Shown: one piece after another, positions 43,698 to 52,614 of the stretch
Position numbering within the stretch: position 1 is the first letter of the stretch
Layout: each line of letters opens with the position of its first letter
Assembly: GCF_900142145.1 (NCBI RefSeq)
Contig: NZ_FQZV01000012.1
Span: 1-64,000 of the forward strand
Reading direction: 5' to 3'
DNA length: 64,000 nucleotides
Source of the DNA: Geosporobacter subterraneus DSM 17957
Lineage (GTDB): Bacteria > Bacillota > Clostridia > Peptostreptococcales > Thermotaleaceae
Position numbers and translations under genes: made by a program
The notes under the pieces: generated by a model
The model's input: the letters and a program-made list of their open reading frames with translations, nothing else
Database searches by the model: none
What the model was told of the DNA's origin: nothing

Positions 43698-45350
43698 CTA
43701 TTCTAAAATATAATCATGTATAGGCTTTCCAGGAGGTACAATCGGATATACGTGTTCGTCCTTGCTGATGACACATTCGATCAGCGTAGGACGCCGCTCA
43801 CTGAGTGCTTCCTGAAGGGCCTTTTCAAAATCGCCTATATTCTCAACACGTATGCCCCGAATGCCATAAGCATCAGCCAGTTTAATATAATCTACCGTAT
43901 TTGCCAAATATGTTTCGGAATATCGTTCATTGCAGAAATGCATCTGCCATTGTCGTACCATTCCCAGTACTCCGTTATTAAAGAGAATGGTGATGATAGG
44001 CAGGTTGTATTTGGCTACCGTGGCCAGTTCATTGCAATTCATTCGGAAGCTTCCGTCTCCTGCCATATGCAGTACCCGTTGATCAGGGTAGGCAATTTGT
44101 GCACCAATGGCTGCCCCCAGTCCATAACCCATGGTTCCTAACCCTCCGGAGGATAAGAAGGTTCTAGGTTTTTGGAACTGCCAATACTGAGCTGTCCACA
44201 TCTGATGCTGGCCTACCTCTGTAGTTACAATGGTATCCGGGCCTGTCATCTGATTTGCCTTCGTGATAATTTCCTTCGCTGTCAAGGTATCCTTCGGATA
44301 GGCTATAGGCCTCTTCCATCCCTCTACTTCTGCCAGCCATTGGCTTCTGGATTTCTTTTCTATTTTGCCAACTAATGCCTTTAAGATATTTTTAACATCT
44401 CCTACCAGAGATAAATGTACTTCTTTGTTTTTGCCGATTTCCACTTTATCTGCGTCAATATGGATGACCTTTGCCTTTGGCGCAAACTGATCTACTGCAC
44501 CAATGACTCGATCGCTAAATCTTGCACCGATAGCAATCACTAAATCACTATGGGTTACCGCCAAATTTGCCTCAGGAAATCCATGCATCCCTACCATGCC
44601 TAAGGAAAGGGGATGGTTTCTGGGAAAGCTCCCCAGCCCCATCAGCGTATTGACAACGGGAATAGAACCATCCTCTGAAAGCCTCAACAATTCTTCATAT
44701 GCTTTTGATAAAATGATTCCGCCGCCGCCATAGATGACAGGCCTTTGAGCTTGGTTGATATATTCTGCTGCCTCTGTAATATCGATCTCCTTGTCTTCCC
44801 CCTGAAACACTTCGGCTGCCACTGGTTCATCCCGATATTCTACCTGGGTCATGAAAACATCCTTTGGTATATCAATCAGTACCGGTCCCGGCCTTCCTGA
44901 AGCAGCAATTTCGAATGCCTCCGCCACAATTTCCGGCAGCTTCTCCACATTTCTGACCATATAACTGTGTTTGGTAATCGGTAAAGTAATTCCTGTGATA
45001 TCCACTTCCTGAAAAGAATCTCTGCCTAATAAGCTGGAAGCTACCTGCCCGGTGATGACTACCAACGGAACAGAATCCGCATAAGCCGTTGCGATTCCCG
45101 TCACCGTATTGGTAGCCCCAGGACCAGAGGTGGCAAAGCAGACACCTACTTTACCGCTGGCTCGGGCATAGCCATCAGCAGCATGGACCGCTCCCTGTTC
45201 ATGGCAGGTGAGCACATGGAAGAATGAATCTCTATAATCATAGAGGGCATCATATAAGGGAATGACTGCCCCTCCCGGATATCCGAAGATTGTATCTACG
45301 CCCTGCTTTTTAAGACACTGCAGAAGAACCTCTGCACCACTGCATTTCAT
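43698..45350 (-). CDS. ilvB: Acetolactate synthase, large (catalytic) subunit
   Basis: 550 aa. ThDP-dependent enzyme: the catalytic Glu is in TCHEQGAVHAADGYARASGK (about E50), and the ThDP/Mg site is GDGSFRMNCNELATVAKYNL with FNNGVLGMV (about 435-480). Converts pyruvate to 2-acetolactate, and pyruvate plus 2-oxobutyrate to acetohydroxybutyrate. It needs the ACT-domain subunit encoded by ilvN, which here is four genes earlier in the same operon, not adjacent. AGCAGGTGAG before the ATG. Confidence 0.95.
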   Translation of the reverse strand: MKCSGAEVLLQCLKKQGVDTIFGYPGGAVIPLYDALYDYRDSFFHVLTCHEQGAVHAADGYARASGKVGVCFATSGPGATNTVTGIATAYADSVPLVVITGQVASSLLGRDSFQEVDITGITLPITKHSYMVRNVEKLPEIVAEAFEIAASGRPGPVLIDIPKDVFMTQVEYRDEPVAAEVFQGEDKEIDITEAAEYINQAQRPVIYGGGGIILSKAYEELLRLSEDGSIPVVNTLMGLGSFPRNHPLSLGMVGMHGFPEANLAVTHSDLVIAIGARFSDRVIGAVDQFAPKAKVIHIDADKVEIGKNKEVHLSLVGDVKNILKALVGKIEKKSRSQWLAEVEGWKRPIAYPKDTLTAKEIITKANQMTGPDTIVTTEVGQHQMWTAQYWQFQKPRTFLSSGGLGTMGYGLGAAIGAQIAYPDQRVLHMAGDGSFRMNCNELATVAKYNLPIITILFNNGVLGMVRQWQMHFCNERYSETYLANTVDYIKLADAYGIRGIRVENIGDFEKALQEALSERRPTLIECVISKDEHVYPIVPPGKPIHDYILE

Positions 45351-45386
45351 TGACTCACCTGCTTTCTATTTGTCTTTTCTATGTTG

Positions 45387-47042
45387 TCACCATTTGCAAA
45401 CAGCCCCTGTGGCTGCTGAAGTCACCATGCTGGCATATTTGCCTAAATACCCTGTATATTTTATATCTTTAGGTTTGAAGGCCGCTCTTCTCTCTGCTAA
45501 AACCTGTTCATCTACCAAGAGTTCCAGCTTACCGGCGTAGATATCGATTTCGATCCAGTCTCCCTCTTCTACGAGGGCAATAGGTCCACCCGCCTGGGCC
45601 TCTGGTGATACATGGCCAATAGATGCGCCTCTTGTAGCGCCGGAAAATCTACCGTCGGTAATCAGGGCTACACTTTTATCTAATCCCATTCCTGCCAAGG
45701 CTGAGGTAGGGGTCAGCATCTCCCGCATCCCCGGTCCGCCCTTAGGTCCCTCATAGCGGATCACTATTACATCCCCTGCTTGGATTTTGCCTCCCAGAAT
45801 CGCCTCTACCACTGCTTCTTCCCCTTCAAATACTCTTGCTTTTCCCTTATGCTGCATCATTTCCGGAACCACTGCAGATTTTTTTACCACAGCCCCATCG
45901 GGTGCCAAATTTCCCTTAAGAACAGCTATGCCTCCTGTAGGGCTGTAGGGCTCATCTATTGAACGTATGACCTCATGATTGTCTGCCTGGAAGCAGCCCA
46001 ATAAATCACCGAGCTTTTTATTAGAAACTGTCCATACATCTTCCTGCAGAAACCCTTTCTTACTTAGCTCATGCATAACAGCCATGATCCCCCCGGCCTC
46101 GTATAGATCCTCAATATGATGAACTCCTGCCGGACTGAGTCTGCAAAGGTTCGGTGTACTCTCACTAATGGCATGAATCTTATCTAAATCAACGGGCACA
46201 CCCGCTTCATGAGCAACAGCTGTCAGGTGAAGAATCGTATTGGTAGAGCATCCTAGGGCCATATCTACCCGCAGTGCATTATCAAAGGATTGGGTCGTTA
46301 ATATGTCTCTAGCCGTTACCTGATCCCTTACCAATTCCATGATCTTCATGCCTGTATATTTGGCCAATCGGATTCTCTCCCCATAAACTGCCGGTATCGT
46401 ACCATTTCCCGGCAGGGCCATCCCCAAAGCTTCTGTCATACAGTTCATGGAGTTGGCCGTAAACATTCCTGCACAGGAACCGCAGCCGGGACAAGCCTGT
46501 TCCTCCAGACGATACAGTTCTTCTTCCGTCATCCTGCCTGCTTTTACTGCCCCTACCGCCTCAAATACGGTACTGAGATCTACCTTTTTTCCATTTACTT
46601 TTCCTGCCAGCATAGGTCCGCCGCTAACCACGATAGCCGGAATATCCAATCTTGCGGCTGCCATGAGCATCCCTGGCACAATTTTATCGCAGTTGGGAAC
46701 CAAAACGATGCCGTCAAAGCCATGGGCCTTTACCATGATCTCAATACTATCGGCAATCAACTCTCTGCTCGCCAAGGAGTATTTCATACCCTCGTGATTC
46801 ATAGCAATGCCGTCACACACGCCGATCACCGGAAATTCCATGGGTGTGCCGCCCTCCATCAAGATACCGTTTTTAACAGACTGCACGATCTCATTAAGAT
46901 GTCTATGGCCTGGAACCACTTCACTAAAGGCATTTGCAATGCCTATGAAAGGCTTCTTGATCTCCTCATCGGTCAAACCCAATGCCTTAAACAGGGATCG
47001 ATGGGGTGCCTTTTCAACACCAGCTTTCACACGATTGCTTCG
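45387..47042 (-). CDS. ilvD: Dihydroxy-acid dehydratase
   Basis: 551 aa from ATG 47042 (AGGAGGGATC upstream; an in-frame codon at 47072 has no site). Fe-S cluster cysteines in [37 protein letters not shown] and [39 protein letters not shown] is also conserved. Converts dihydroxyisovalerate to 2-oxoisovalerate and the isoleucine equivalent. Oxygen-labile in related enzymes, which suits an anaerobe. Part of the ilv operon. Confidence 0.95.
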   Translation of the reverse strand, partial: RSNRVKAGVEKAPHRSLFKALGLTDEEIKKPFIGIANAFSEVVPGHRHLNEIVQSVKNGILMEGGTPMEFPVIGVCDGIAMNHEGMKYSLASRELIADSIEIMVKAHGFDGIVLVPNCDKIVPGMLMAAARLDIPAIVVSGGPMLAGKVNGKKVDLSTVFEAVGAVKAGRMTEEELYRLEEQACPGCGSCAGMFTANSMNCMTEALGMALPGNGTIPAVYGERIRLAKYTGMKIMELVRDQVTARDILTTQSFDNALRVDMALGCSTNTILHLTAVAHEAGVPVDLDKIHAISESTPNLCRLSPAGVHHIEDLYEAGGIMAVMHELSKKGFLQEDVWTVSNKKLGDLLGCFQADNHEVIRSIDEPYSPTGGIAVLKGNLAPDGAVVKKSAVVPEMMQHKGKARVFEGEEAVVEAILGGKIQAGDVIVIRYEGPKGGPGMREMLTPTSALAGMGLDKSVALITDGRFSGATRGASIGHVSPEAQAGGPIALVEEGDWIEIDIYAGKLELLVDEQVLAERRAAFKPKDIKYTGYLGKYASMVTSAATGAVCKW

Positions 47043-47056
47043 CATCTTGATCCCTC

Positions 47057-48049
47057 CTATTTCTTTAACCATGGCATCATGCTTCTAAGCTTCTTTCCTA
47101 CCTCTACAATCGGATGCTCCAGTTCTTGTCTCTTAATGGCATTGAATTCTGCCCGGTTAGACATGTTCTCCAGAATCCAGTTTTTCGCAAATTGCCCTCT
47201 TTGAATTTCCTGAAGAACCTTTTTCATTTCTTTACGGGTTTCTTCCGTGATGATTCTCTTGCCTACCATGTAATCACCATATTCTGCTGTATCACTTACA
47301 CTGTATCTCATTCTCTCTAGTCCGCCTTCATAGAGAAGATCTACGATCAGCTTTAATTCATGAAGGCACTCAAAATATGCAACCTCAGGCTGATATCCTG
47401 CCTCAACGAGGGTATCAAAACCTGCCTTGATCAATTCTGTTGCACCTCCGCAAAGCACTGCCTGCTCCCCAAATAAATCGGTCTCCGTTTCTTCCTTAAA
47501 GGTGGTCTCCAGAACTCCTGCTCTTGTAGAGCCGATTCCTTTTGCATAGGCCAGCGCCAGTTCTCTGGCATTGCCTGTATAGTCCTGATACACAGCAAAG
47601 AGCGCCGGAACCGCACAACCTTCTGTATACAGTCTTCTTACCAGATGTCCTGGGCCCTTGGGCGCAACCATGAATACATCTACATAAGCAGGAGGCACGA
47701 TTTGGCTGAAGTGTATGTTAAAGCCGTGGGCGAAAGCCAAAGCGTTTCCTTCTTCCAGATTTGGTTCAATGGCTTCTTTATACAGTTTTCCTTGTTTTTC
47801 ATCAGGTACTAAAACCATCACTACATCACTGCCTTTTACGGCTTCTGCAACAGGTAAAACCTGCAGGCCGTCATTTTCTGCCTTTTCCTTCGACTTACTT
47901 CCCTCATAGAGGCCCACAACTACATTTACGCCGCTCTCTTTTAAGTTGAGTGCATGAGCATGGCCTTGACTTCCATAGCCAATCACTGCAACGCGCTTTC
48001 CCTCAAAGTACTGTAAGCTTCCATCCTGTTCATAGTACATCTTTGCCAT
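47057..48049 (-). CDS. ilvC: Ketol-acid reductoisomerase
   Basis: 330 aa, class I. The NADPH-binding Rossmann motif is [20 protein letters not shown] (about 20-40). The active site includes [34 protein letters not shown] (Mg ligands) and [10 protein letters not shown]. Isomerises and reduces acetolactate to dihydroxyisovalerate. AAGGGGGAAAAC before the ATG. Second gene of the ilv operon. Confidence 0.96.
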   Translation of the reverse strand: MAKMYYEQDGSLQYFEGKRVAVIGYGSQGHAHALNLKESGVNVVVGLYEGSKSKEKAENDGLQVLPVAEAVKGSDVVMVLVPDEKQGKLYKEAIEPNLEEGNALAFAHGFNIHFSQIVPPAYVDVFMVAPKGPGHLVRRLYTEGCAVPALFAVYQDYTGNARELALAYAKGIGSTRAGVLETTFKEETETDLFGEQAVLCGGATELIKAGFDTLVEAGYQPEVAYFECLHELKLIVDLLYEGGLERMRYSVSDTAEYGDYMVGKRIITEETRKEMKKVLQEIQRGQFAKNWILENMSNRAEFNAIKRQELEHPIVEVGKKLRSMMPWLKK

Positions 48050-48106
48050 ATTGTTTTCCCCCTTAAATTTGTATGATTTATATTTTGTATAAGAAATAAC
48101 CTTTGG

Positions 48107-48373
48107 TTAGTTTCCTGCTTCCATTGCTGTGATACCTAATGATACCAATTCTCTTACACTATATACATCTACCAGCTTTTCCATTTGGTGGATAGCTATG
48201 GTAATATTTTGATGTTCCTCTGGCAGTGTAATGGTCAGCAGCGCCTTATCCGGTTCTGTGCTTTCTTCCATGACGATTTTTTTCATGCTGAAGCCTTTTC
48301 TTCTCATCAGTCCTGTAATACGCATCAATACCTCCGGTTCATTGTTTACCAGTGCACAAATTGTCTTGTTCAT
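48107..48373 (-). CDS. ilvN: Acetolactate synthase regulatory subunit (single ACT domain)
   Basis: 88 aa from ATG 48373, with GGAGGAATG upstream; a frame running to 48475 overlaps the T-box terminator and is not coding. One ACT domain (EPEVLMRITGLMRRKGFSMK) but no C-terminal IlvH/IlvN domain, so it resembles the short E. coli IlvM/IlvN forms (about 87-96 aa) rather than the usual 160-170 aa IlvH. It should bind valine or other feedback amino acids and activate IlvB. First gene of the operon, directly behind the T-box terminator. Confidence 0.85.
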   Translation of the reverse strand: MNKTICALVNNEPEVLMRITGLMRRKGFSMKKIVMEESTEPDKALLTITLPEEHQNITIAIHQMEKLVDVYSVRELVSLGITAMEAGN

Positions 48374-48401
48374 GCTTACATTCCTCCTATTCACCAAAAT
48401 T

Positions 48402-48736
48402 AAAAATCTCCCGTCCCTAGGATATAAAAAAAATTTATATCCTAGGGACGGGAGATTGATTACCCGTGGTACCACCCTTGTTTACGATTTACTCACATAA
48501 ACCGCCTCATCAGGTCGAAGGAAAACTCCTTTTAACCTTAGCCATATAACGGTGGCACTTCTATCATGATAGAATCCGGCCTTATCTACTAAGCAATCTT
48601 TTCGATTCGGCAGTTCAGGAGTGATTATTCTATACCACTTCGATACTGACTCTCAGCTCACGTCAGCTCTCTGTAATCAAAGATCCGGTATTTTTCTCTC
48701 CCTCATAACTGTTAAAATATTCAGTTAAAATAATTA
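48402..48736 (-). promoter_or_regulatory. T-box riboswitch leader of the ilv operon
   Basis: The conserved T-box AGGGTGGTACCACGG (about 48478-48464, minus strand) is followed by a long terminator stem (48457-48402, CTCCCGTCCCTAGG...CCTAGGGACGGGAG, then TTTTT). A 5' stem I pairs GATCTTTGATT (around 48680) with AATCGAAAAGAT (around 48600), with AGAGAG on the 5' side of its internal loop. On the 3' side GAA is followed by CTG (48613-48611), which could be a leucine specifier. Other readings (for example an Ile AUC nearby) cannot be excluded without folding. Uncharged tRNA would favour antitermination into ilvN-C-D-B-E. Confidence 0.9.
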
Positions 48737-48742
48737 AGATTA

Positions 48743-48771
48743 ATTTTACTACCTGATTTATGTTATGTCAA
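48743..48771 (-). promoter_or_regulatory. Sigma-A promoter of the ilv operon
   Basis: Minus-strand consensus TTGACA (48771-48766) and TAAAAT (48748-48743), 17-bp spacer. It is just upstream of the T-box leader. Nothing else is seen between it and the amidase gene. Confidence 0.8.
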
Positions 48772-48826
48772 GCTATATTAAAAAAGTTTTTTGAATTTAC
48801 TATTTTTTCTATGCTTTTAATATCCT

Positions 48827-49558
48827 TTACCCATTTGATTCTAAACTTTCATGCAGCTTTTGCAGCAACAATGCCGCTTCCCACCTAGGCATCGGTTCAT
48901 CAATTTTTTGCCGCCAACGCTCATAATCTATGATAATACCTTTTTGATACAGATATTCTATACCTTCATACTTCCTTTGGCTTAATTTCTGTTCTTGATT
49001 GGATTGATATGGATGCCCCAGGTGGCAGCAAAAGGCTTTAACAACCGCCTCTCCATACTGCATCCAGTTCCTTTGCAGTCTCTTAATCTCTTCTGGATGA
49101 TCTGCAAAACCGTACTCAATAATGACGGTTTTCACCTTTCCTGTTTGCCTATGCATAAAATAATAATCCTGTCCAGACACAGCATCTGAGGCTCTCGTAA
49201 AGGCTCTTCTAACCGGCTGTCCGGCTCTGCGGAGTTCCTCCAGAATCCCTCGTGCAAGATTGCCGTCACTATATAGGCTGTAGATGGTTTCCGCCCCTTC
49301 TCCGCCGCCGGCATTGATATGGTTAGATATACAGTATGGTGCACCGGATTCTCTTACGATTTTCGTTCGTGTTCGCGCATCTAAATAAATATCCGCACTT
49401 CTAGTCATGGTTACAGGAAGGTTTAGTTCCTGAAAGCGGGTAAATTGATACAATGAAATATCCAGTACAAAATCTTTTTCCTTCCAATGGTTGTTGCTCC
49501 CGCCGCCAGAATCCTTGCCTCCGTGACCTGGATCAATAATAAGTATTGGGTATGCCAT
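48827..49558 (-). CDS. N-acetylmuramoyl-L-alanine amidase (Amidase_3)
   Basis: 243 aa. Zinc ligands: H in IIDPGHGGKD (about 12), E in WKEKDFVLDI (about 27), H in SNHINAGGGEGAE (about 79) and catalytic E in VKTVIIEYGFADHPEEI (about 146). The C-terminal 50 residues (EGIEYLYQKGIIIDYERWRQ) look like a single SLH-like or winged segment. No signal peptide, as in phage-type or spore-formation amidases with a holin or mother-cell route. It cleaves the stem peptide from muramic acid. AAGGAGGAAG before the ATG; a DUF5658 gene precedes it by 26 bp. Confidence 0.9.
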   Translation of the reverse strand: MAYPILIIDPGHGGKDSGGGSNNHWKEKDFVLDISLYQFTRFQELNLPVTMTRSADIYLDARTRTKIVRESGAPYCISNHINAGGGEGAETIYSLYSDGNLARGILEELRRAGQPVRRAFTRASDAVSGQDYYFMHRQTGKVKTVIIEYGFADHPEEIKRLQRNWMQYGEAVVKAFCCHLGHPYQSNQEQKLSQRKYEGIEYLYQKGIIIDYERWRQKIDEPMPRWEAALLLQKLHESLESNG

Positions 49559-49583
49559 AGTATTTTCTTCCTCCTTAACTGAT

Positions 49584-49889
49584 CTACATATTAAATAGCC
49601 AGTTAAGGTGCAGGGTTATAACGGATAATTTAATGATGCAAATCAGCCATAGGGCAGGAGCTAGCCATCTAACCTGATTCTGGACGCTGTATAAAAACCA
49701 TAGCAGGAAACACACAAAAAATACAATCCCGGCTCCAGCCCAAAATGGGGTTTTCTGAAACATAAATTTTAGGATTGGATTGGCTTCTTCAATGATTCCT
49801 ATTTGTAATCCATACAGGGTAAATATCACATCTAAAATTGTAAGATATACAATCCACATAATGACGCTAAATACATTGGAAGATTTCAT
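49584..49889 (-). CDS. DUF5658 family membrane protein
   Basis: 101 aa from ATG 49889 (GAGGTG 6 bp upstream; GTG 49898 lies inside that site). Three membrane helices. TLYGLQIGIIEEANPILKFM is the DUF5658 signature (T..gl..G...EaNP). Function unknown. Probably co-transcribed with the amidase. Confidence 0.75.
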   Translation of the reverse strand: MKSSNVFSVIMWIVYLTILDVIFTLYGLQIGIIEEANPILKFMFQKTPFWAGAGIVFFVCFLLWFLYSVQNQVRWLAPALWLICIIKLSVITLHLNWLFNM

Positions 49890-50228
49890 CCATAGCACCT
49901 CATATACAGCAATTCATTAACCTATACATTATTGTATGATGTTTTGCCGAGTTTTGAGCCGTACATAAGGATAACTTTTCTAATCCTTACGAGCTATTTT
50001 CATATGGGTAATCTGTCTGCTATTTATATATTATCTGTCTATTCTGAATAATTTCTCTAAGAAAATAATTCCATTTGTAGAAATAAAAAGCATGTTTTCT
50101 ACTGCTTGTCACCCTTTACCATGCTGCTGAATATGATGCAATAGAAGGAAGTGTAGCGCACTATTCTCGGCTTTACTCTAAAATAGTTTATGCAGCTGCT
50201 CTTTCCTACTATAAAAAAGGAGTGATTT
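49890..50228. other. Gene-less stretch
   Basis: No gene, repeat family or riboswitch is recognised. A small hairpin AAGGAT...ATCCTT lies at about 49967-49990. The plus-strand ribosome site AAAAAAGGAGTG at 50213-50224 belongs to the proline-rich gene. Confidence 0.4.
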
Positions 50229-50229
50229 T

Positions 50230-50646
50230 ATGGATGAAAATAATAGAGATGTAGAATCTATGCAGCAGCCTAGATTTCCCTTTGGGCCACCTTTTGGTCC
50301 TCCCTTCAGGCCGCCTTTTAGACCGCCTTTTAGACCGCCGGTTGCACCACCGGTTACGCCTCCTATTTCTCCACCATTTATACCACCGACGCCTCCAGTG
50401 GGGCCCCCAACAACACCGCCACCGGGCTTTATACCCCCACAGCCCCCTACTCTATTTTTCGTGGACCCAGGATCTATACGACCTTGTCTCTTTAGGTTCA
50501 CCTATATCTGGCTGACAACCGGGCAAGCTTTTTGGGCATATCTCGTATTCCTAGGTCCAAACTCGGTAGCAGGGTTCCGATGGACTGGGTTTAGCTGGGT
50601 ATACTTTGGAATAGACTTAAGACTTATCAGATCCTTTGTTTGTTAA
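50230..50646 (+). CDS. Proline-rich repeat protein of unknown function
   Basis: 138 aa with AAAAAAGGAGTG before the ATG. Residues 14-75 are a low-complexity P-F/P-R repeat (FGPPFGPPFRPPFRPPFRPP, then PPVTPPISPPFIPP). The last 60 residues are a distinct aromatic region (LFFVDPGSIRPCLFRFTYIW, FLGPNSVAGFRWTGFSWVYF) with cysteines and no clear membrane helix. No signal peptide. Similar P-rich small proteins are often spore-coat or surface components, but I cannot name a family. Own terminator. Confidence 0.7.
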   Translation: MDENNRDVESMQQPRFPFGPPFGPPFRPPFRPPFRPPVAPPVTPPISPPFIPPTPPVGPPTTPPPGFIPPQPPTLFFVDPGSIRPCLFRFTYIWLTTGQAFWAYLVFLGPNSVAGFRWTGFSWVYFGIDLRLIRSFVC

Positions 50647-50668
50647 TGAATTTGTTTTCTAAAAAAAA

Positions 50669-50690
50669 ACTGAGAGCCACGCTCTCAGTT
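50669..50690. terminator. Bidirectional terminator
   Basis: CTGAGAGC / GCTCTCAG with a 3-nt loop, A9 on one side and TTTTTAT on the other. Between the proline-rich gene and the small membrane gene (ends 50692). Confidence 0.8.
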
Positions 50691-50691
50691 T

Positions 50692-50994
50692 TTATATGCC
50701 GTTAATCTTCTTATTCATCCCTTTTCTCTTCAAAAAATCTAAAATTAATCCTGCCGTCAGACTTCCTAGGAACCCTGAAAAAAGCATGATTCCCATCAGA
50801 ATTCTAGCCAGGTCCTCAAAGCCGGTATGCTGGCCGGTTCGAATCATCACAACCTGATAGAAACATGCAATAATGGCGGCCAAAGCAGGAGTATATTTTA
50901 TCCATAGCCTTTTTTGAAAAAATCGATGAAGTAAATAGGTTACGACGCCAAAAACCATAAAAATCATTAATAATATGGGTATCAATCTATTCAT
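50692..50994 (-). CDS. Small hypothetical membrane protein
   Basis: 100 aa with three predicted membrane helices (about 4-22, 36-53, 64-85) and a basic C-terminal tail. GTAGGGAGATG precedes the ATG. No family recognised. Likely monocistronic. Confidence 0.65.
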   Translation of the reverse strand: MNRLIPILLMIFMVFGVVTYLLHRFFQKRLWIKYTPALAAIIACFYQVVMIRTGQHTGFEDLARILMGIMLFSGFLGSLTAGLILDFLKRKGMNKKINGI

Positions 50995-51104
50995 CCAATC
51001 ATCTCCCTACTCAATAGTATAGCTTAAATAGCCCTCCCCTATTTATCTGACGAAAAGATTATAGGATTGTTCCCTTTAAAAATTGCCATGGTCTGCTTTA
51101 CAGA

Positions 51105-51722
51105 TCATGGCAAATATATAAATCTATAAAACCATAGAGAAGCGATGCAAATTCCTATGGCAATTGCAAAATCTAGCAGTCCTCTATAACCTATCTTAGG
51201 AATACTTTCTTTCGTTACAGCCCTCTGAATATCTTCTAGCACCAAATCTAAATTGGGTATGCCCCGATACCCTTCAATGATTAAGCTGCACTTGCTCGAC
51301 TGCAAAGCTCCTCTTTCCAATTTAACAGATCGCTCCTTCTCGCCTAATACCAGTATAAACTCCCAGGAATCCTTTTTCTTTTTCAATGGCAGCTTATATT
51401 GCTGAAAGACATCCACCACTATTTTTTCAAGTTTGCTGTCATCTATATCATAGATGCTGATAGTTCTCTTTCGAATAGAGAGAAAAAAGAAGGGTAATGA
51501 AATCAGTAAAAATATCACCACGAAACCCCAGGAAATTCTATCATCAAAATCAAACTTCATCAATCGTATTTGAAATAAAATACTTGAAGCCCCCAGTACA
51601 AAAGTGAAGAAAGTTGAATCTGGAAAGAATACTTCCCCGTTCATTTTTTTTATACCGTCAACCATCAAATTCCCTATCAGTATAGCTAACATGAATCCTC
51701 CGTAAATAACATTGATATCCAA
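51105..51722 (-). CDS. Hypothetical membrane protein
   Basis: 205 aa from a TTG start (51722) behind GCAGGGGGGAC. Three N-terminal membrane segments (about 5-80), a soluble central domain (about 90-175), and a C-terminal helix (about 182-203). No conserved motif recognised. Stands alone between two other small membrane-protein genes. Confidence 0.65.
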   Translation of the reverse strand: MDINVIYGGFMLAILIGNLMVDGIKKMNGEVFFPDSTFFTFVLGASSILFQIRLMKFDFDDRISWGFVVIFLLISLPFFFLSIRKRTISIYDIDDSKLEKIVVDVFQQYKLPLKKKKDSWEFILVLGEKERSVKLERGALQSSKCSLIIEGYRGIPNLDLVLEDIQRAVTKESIPKIGYRGLLDFAIAIGICIASLWFYRFIYLP

Positions 51723-51860
51723 GCCCTAGTCCCCCCTGCAAGCTGCTTTGTACCTTAAATTTCTTTCACATATCTACTATTTTACTGTATTCCCTATACG
51801 ATTTGACCGATAAATATGGTAAAATGTTTCAAAGATTCTTCATAAGAGAGGATGTTGTGA

Positions 51861-52229
51861 ATGGAACAAAAGGAAAGGGAGTTTGTAGAGAGAAGAAAGG
51901 GACCTGATCTCCTGGTTCGTTTGGTTCATTGGTTGGGAATCATCGCTTGGATTATTATGTTTTTTATATTAGGCATTACTGATCGGGCTAAGCCCCAGAC
52001 AGTAACTTTCTTTGACCGCTTTTTTAAAGTACAGGTTCGGGAAACCTGGAATTATAGCCTTGTTCAATGGGCCTTCTACCTGATGATCCTCTTGAGCATT
52101 CTTTGCGTTTTGGGACTTATAGCCAATGTACTCCGCCATAAAAGAAAGAGCGACCGGTATAGCTTTTCTTTAATCATGATGTTCATTCTTGCGGTTGTAG
52201 GAATTATGATGTATCTTGCAAGTTTCTAA
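51861..52229 (+). CDS. Small hypothetical membrane protein
   Basis: 122 aa with AAGAGAGGATG before the ATG. A charged N-terminus (EREFVERRKG) is followed by three membrane helices (about 20-42, 70-92, 103-121). No family recognised. A family C repeat follows directly after its stop codon and probably acts as its terminator. Confidence 0.65.
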   Translation: MEQKEREFVERRKGPDLLVRLVHWLGIIAWIIMFFILGITDRAKPQTVTFFDRFFKVQVRETWNYSLVQWAFYLMILLSILCVLGLIANVLRHKRKSDRYSFSLIMMFILAVVGIMMYLASF

Positions 52230-52233
52230 TAAA

Positions 52234-52357
52234 ATAAAAAGGCCACTGCATGTGCTTCGCTAGGGAACCTAGTTCCCCTTCGACGACTGCAAGGCAGTCT
52301 GAGCACCCCTCTTACTGCGGCAGGGGATTTCATCCCCTACAACCCCTGCTTTTTTAT
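52234..52357 (+). repeat. 3'-located structured repeat, family C, copy 2
   Basis: Reads AATAAAAAGGCCACTGCATG, then hairpins AGGGAACCTAGTTCCCCT and GACTGCAAGGCAGTC, ending GGGGATTTCATCCCC...CCCCTGCTTTTTTATT. Near-identical to the inverse of 6081-6203. Starts 5 bp after the stop codon at 52229. Confidence 0.78.
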
Positions 52358-52440
52358 TGTCTTAAAATGTTATAAAATGCCTTAAACTTTGAAATTACTT
52401 TTATTGAGGCTCCAGCAAATTTATACTTTCCTAGACAATA

Positions 52441-52467
52441 AAAAAATCTGCCCTTAAACAGCAGATC
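52441..52467 (-). terminator. Terminator of tRNA-Ala
   Basis: Minus-strand stem ATCTGC / GCAGAT with a 9-nt loop, followed by TTTTTTTATTG, 18 bp after the tRNA CCA end. Confidence 0.7.
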
Positions 52468-52484
52468 CTTGCTTTCAAAATAAA

Positions 52485-52560
52485 TGGTGGAGCATAGGGG
52501 ATTCGAACCCCTGACCTCTTGACTGCCAGTCAAGCGCGCTCCCAACTGCGCCAATGCCCC
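52485..52560 (-). tRNA. tRNA-Ala (anticodon GGC)
   Basis: 76 nt. Acceptor arms GGGGCAT / ATGCTCC pair fully (one G-T). D arm GCGC...GCGC, anticodon arm CTTGA-CTGGCAG-TCAAG with GGC at the anticodon position, T arm AGGGG-TTCGAAT-CCCCT, and a genome-encoded CCA. All conserved positions look normal. Confidence 0.93.
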
Positions 52561-52614
52561 AATACCGATAATACTATTTTAATCACTGCAAGACAAAATG
52601 TCAATAGACAATTC

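Noticed and set aside
48374-48475. Longer IlvN starting at 48475
   Set aside because: The extra codons lie within the T-box terminator stem and before the AGGAGG site of the real start.
50178-50501. Glycine-rich minus-strand ORF opposite the proline-rich gene
   Set aside because: It is the antisense of the P-rich repeat; the plus frame has a strong ribosome site and terminator.
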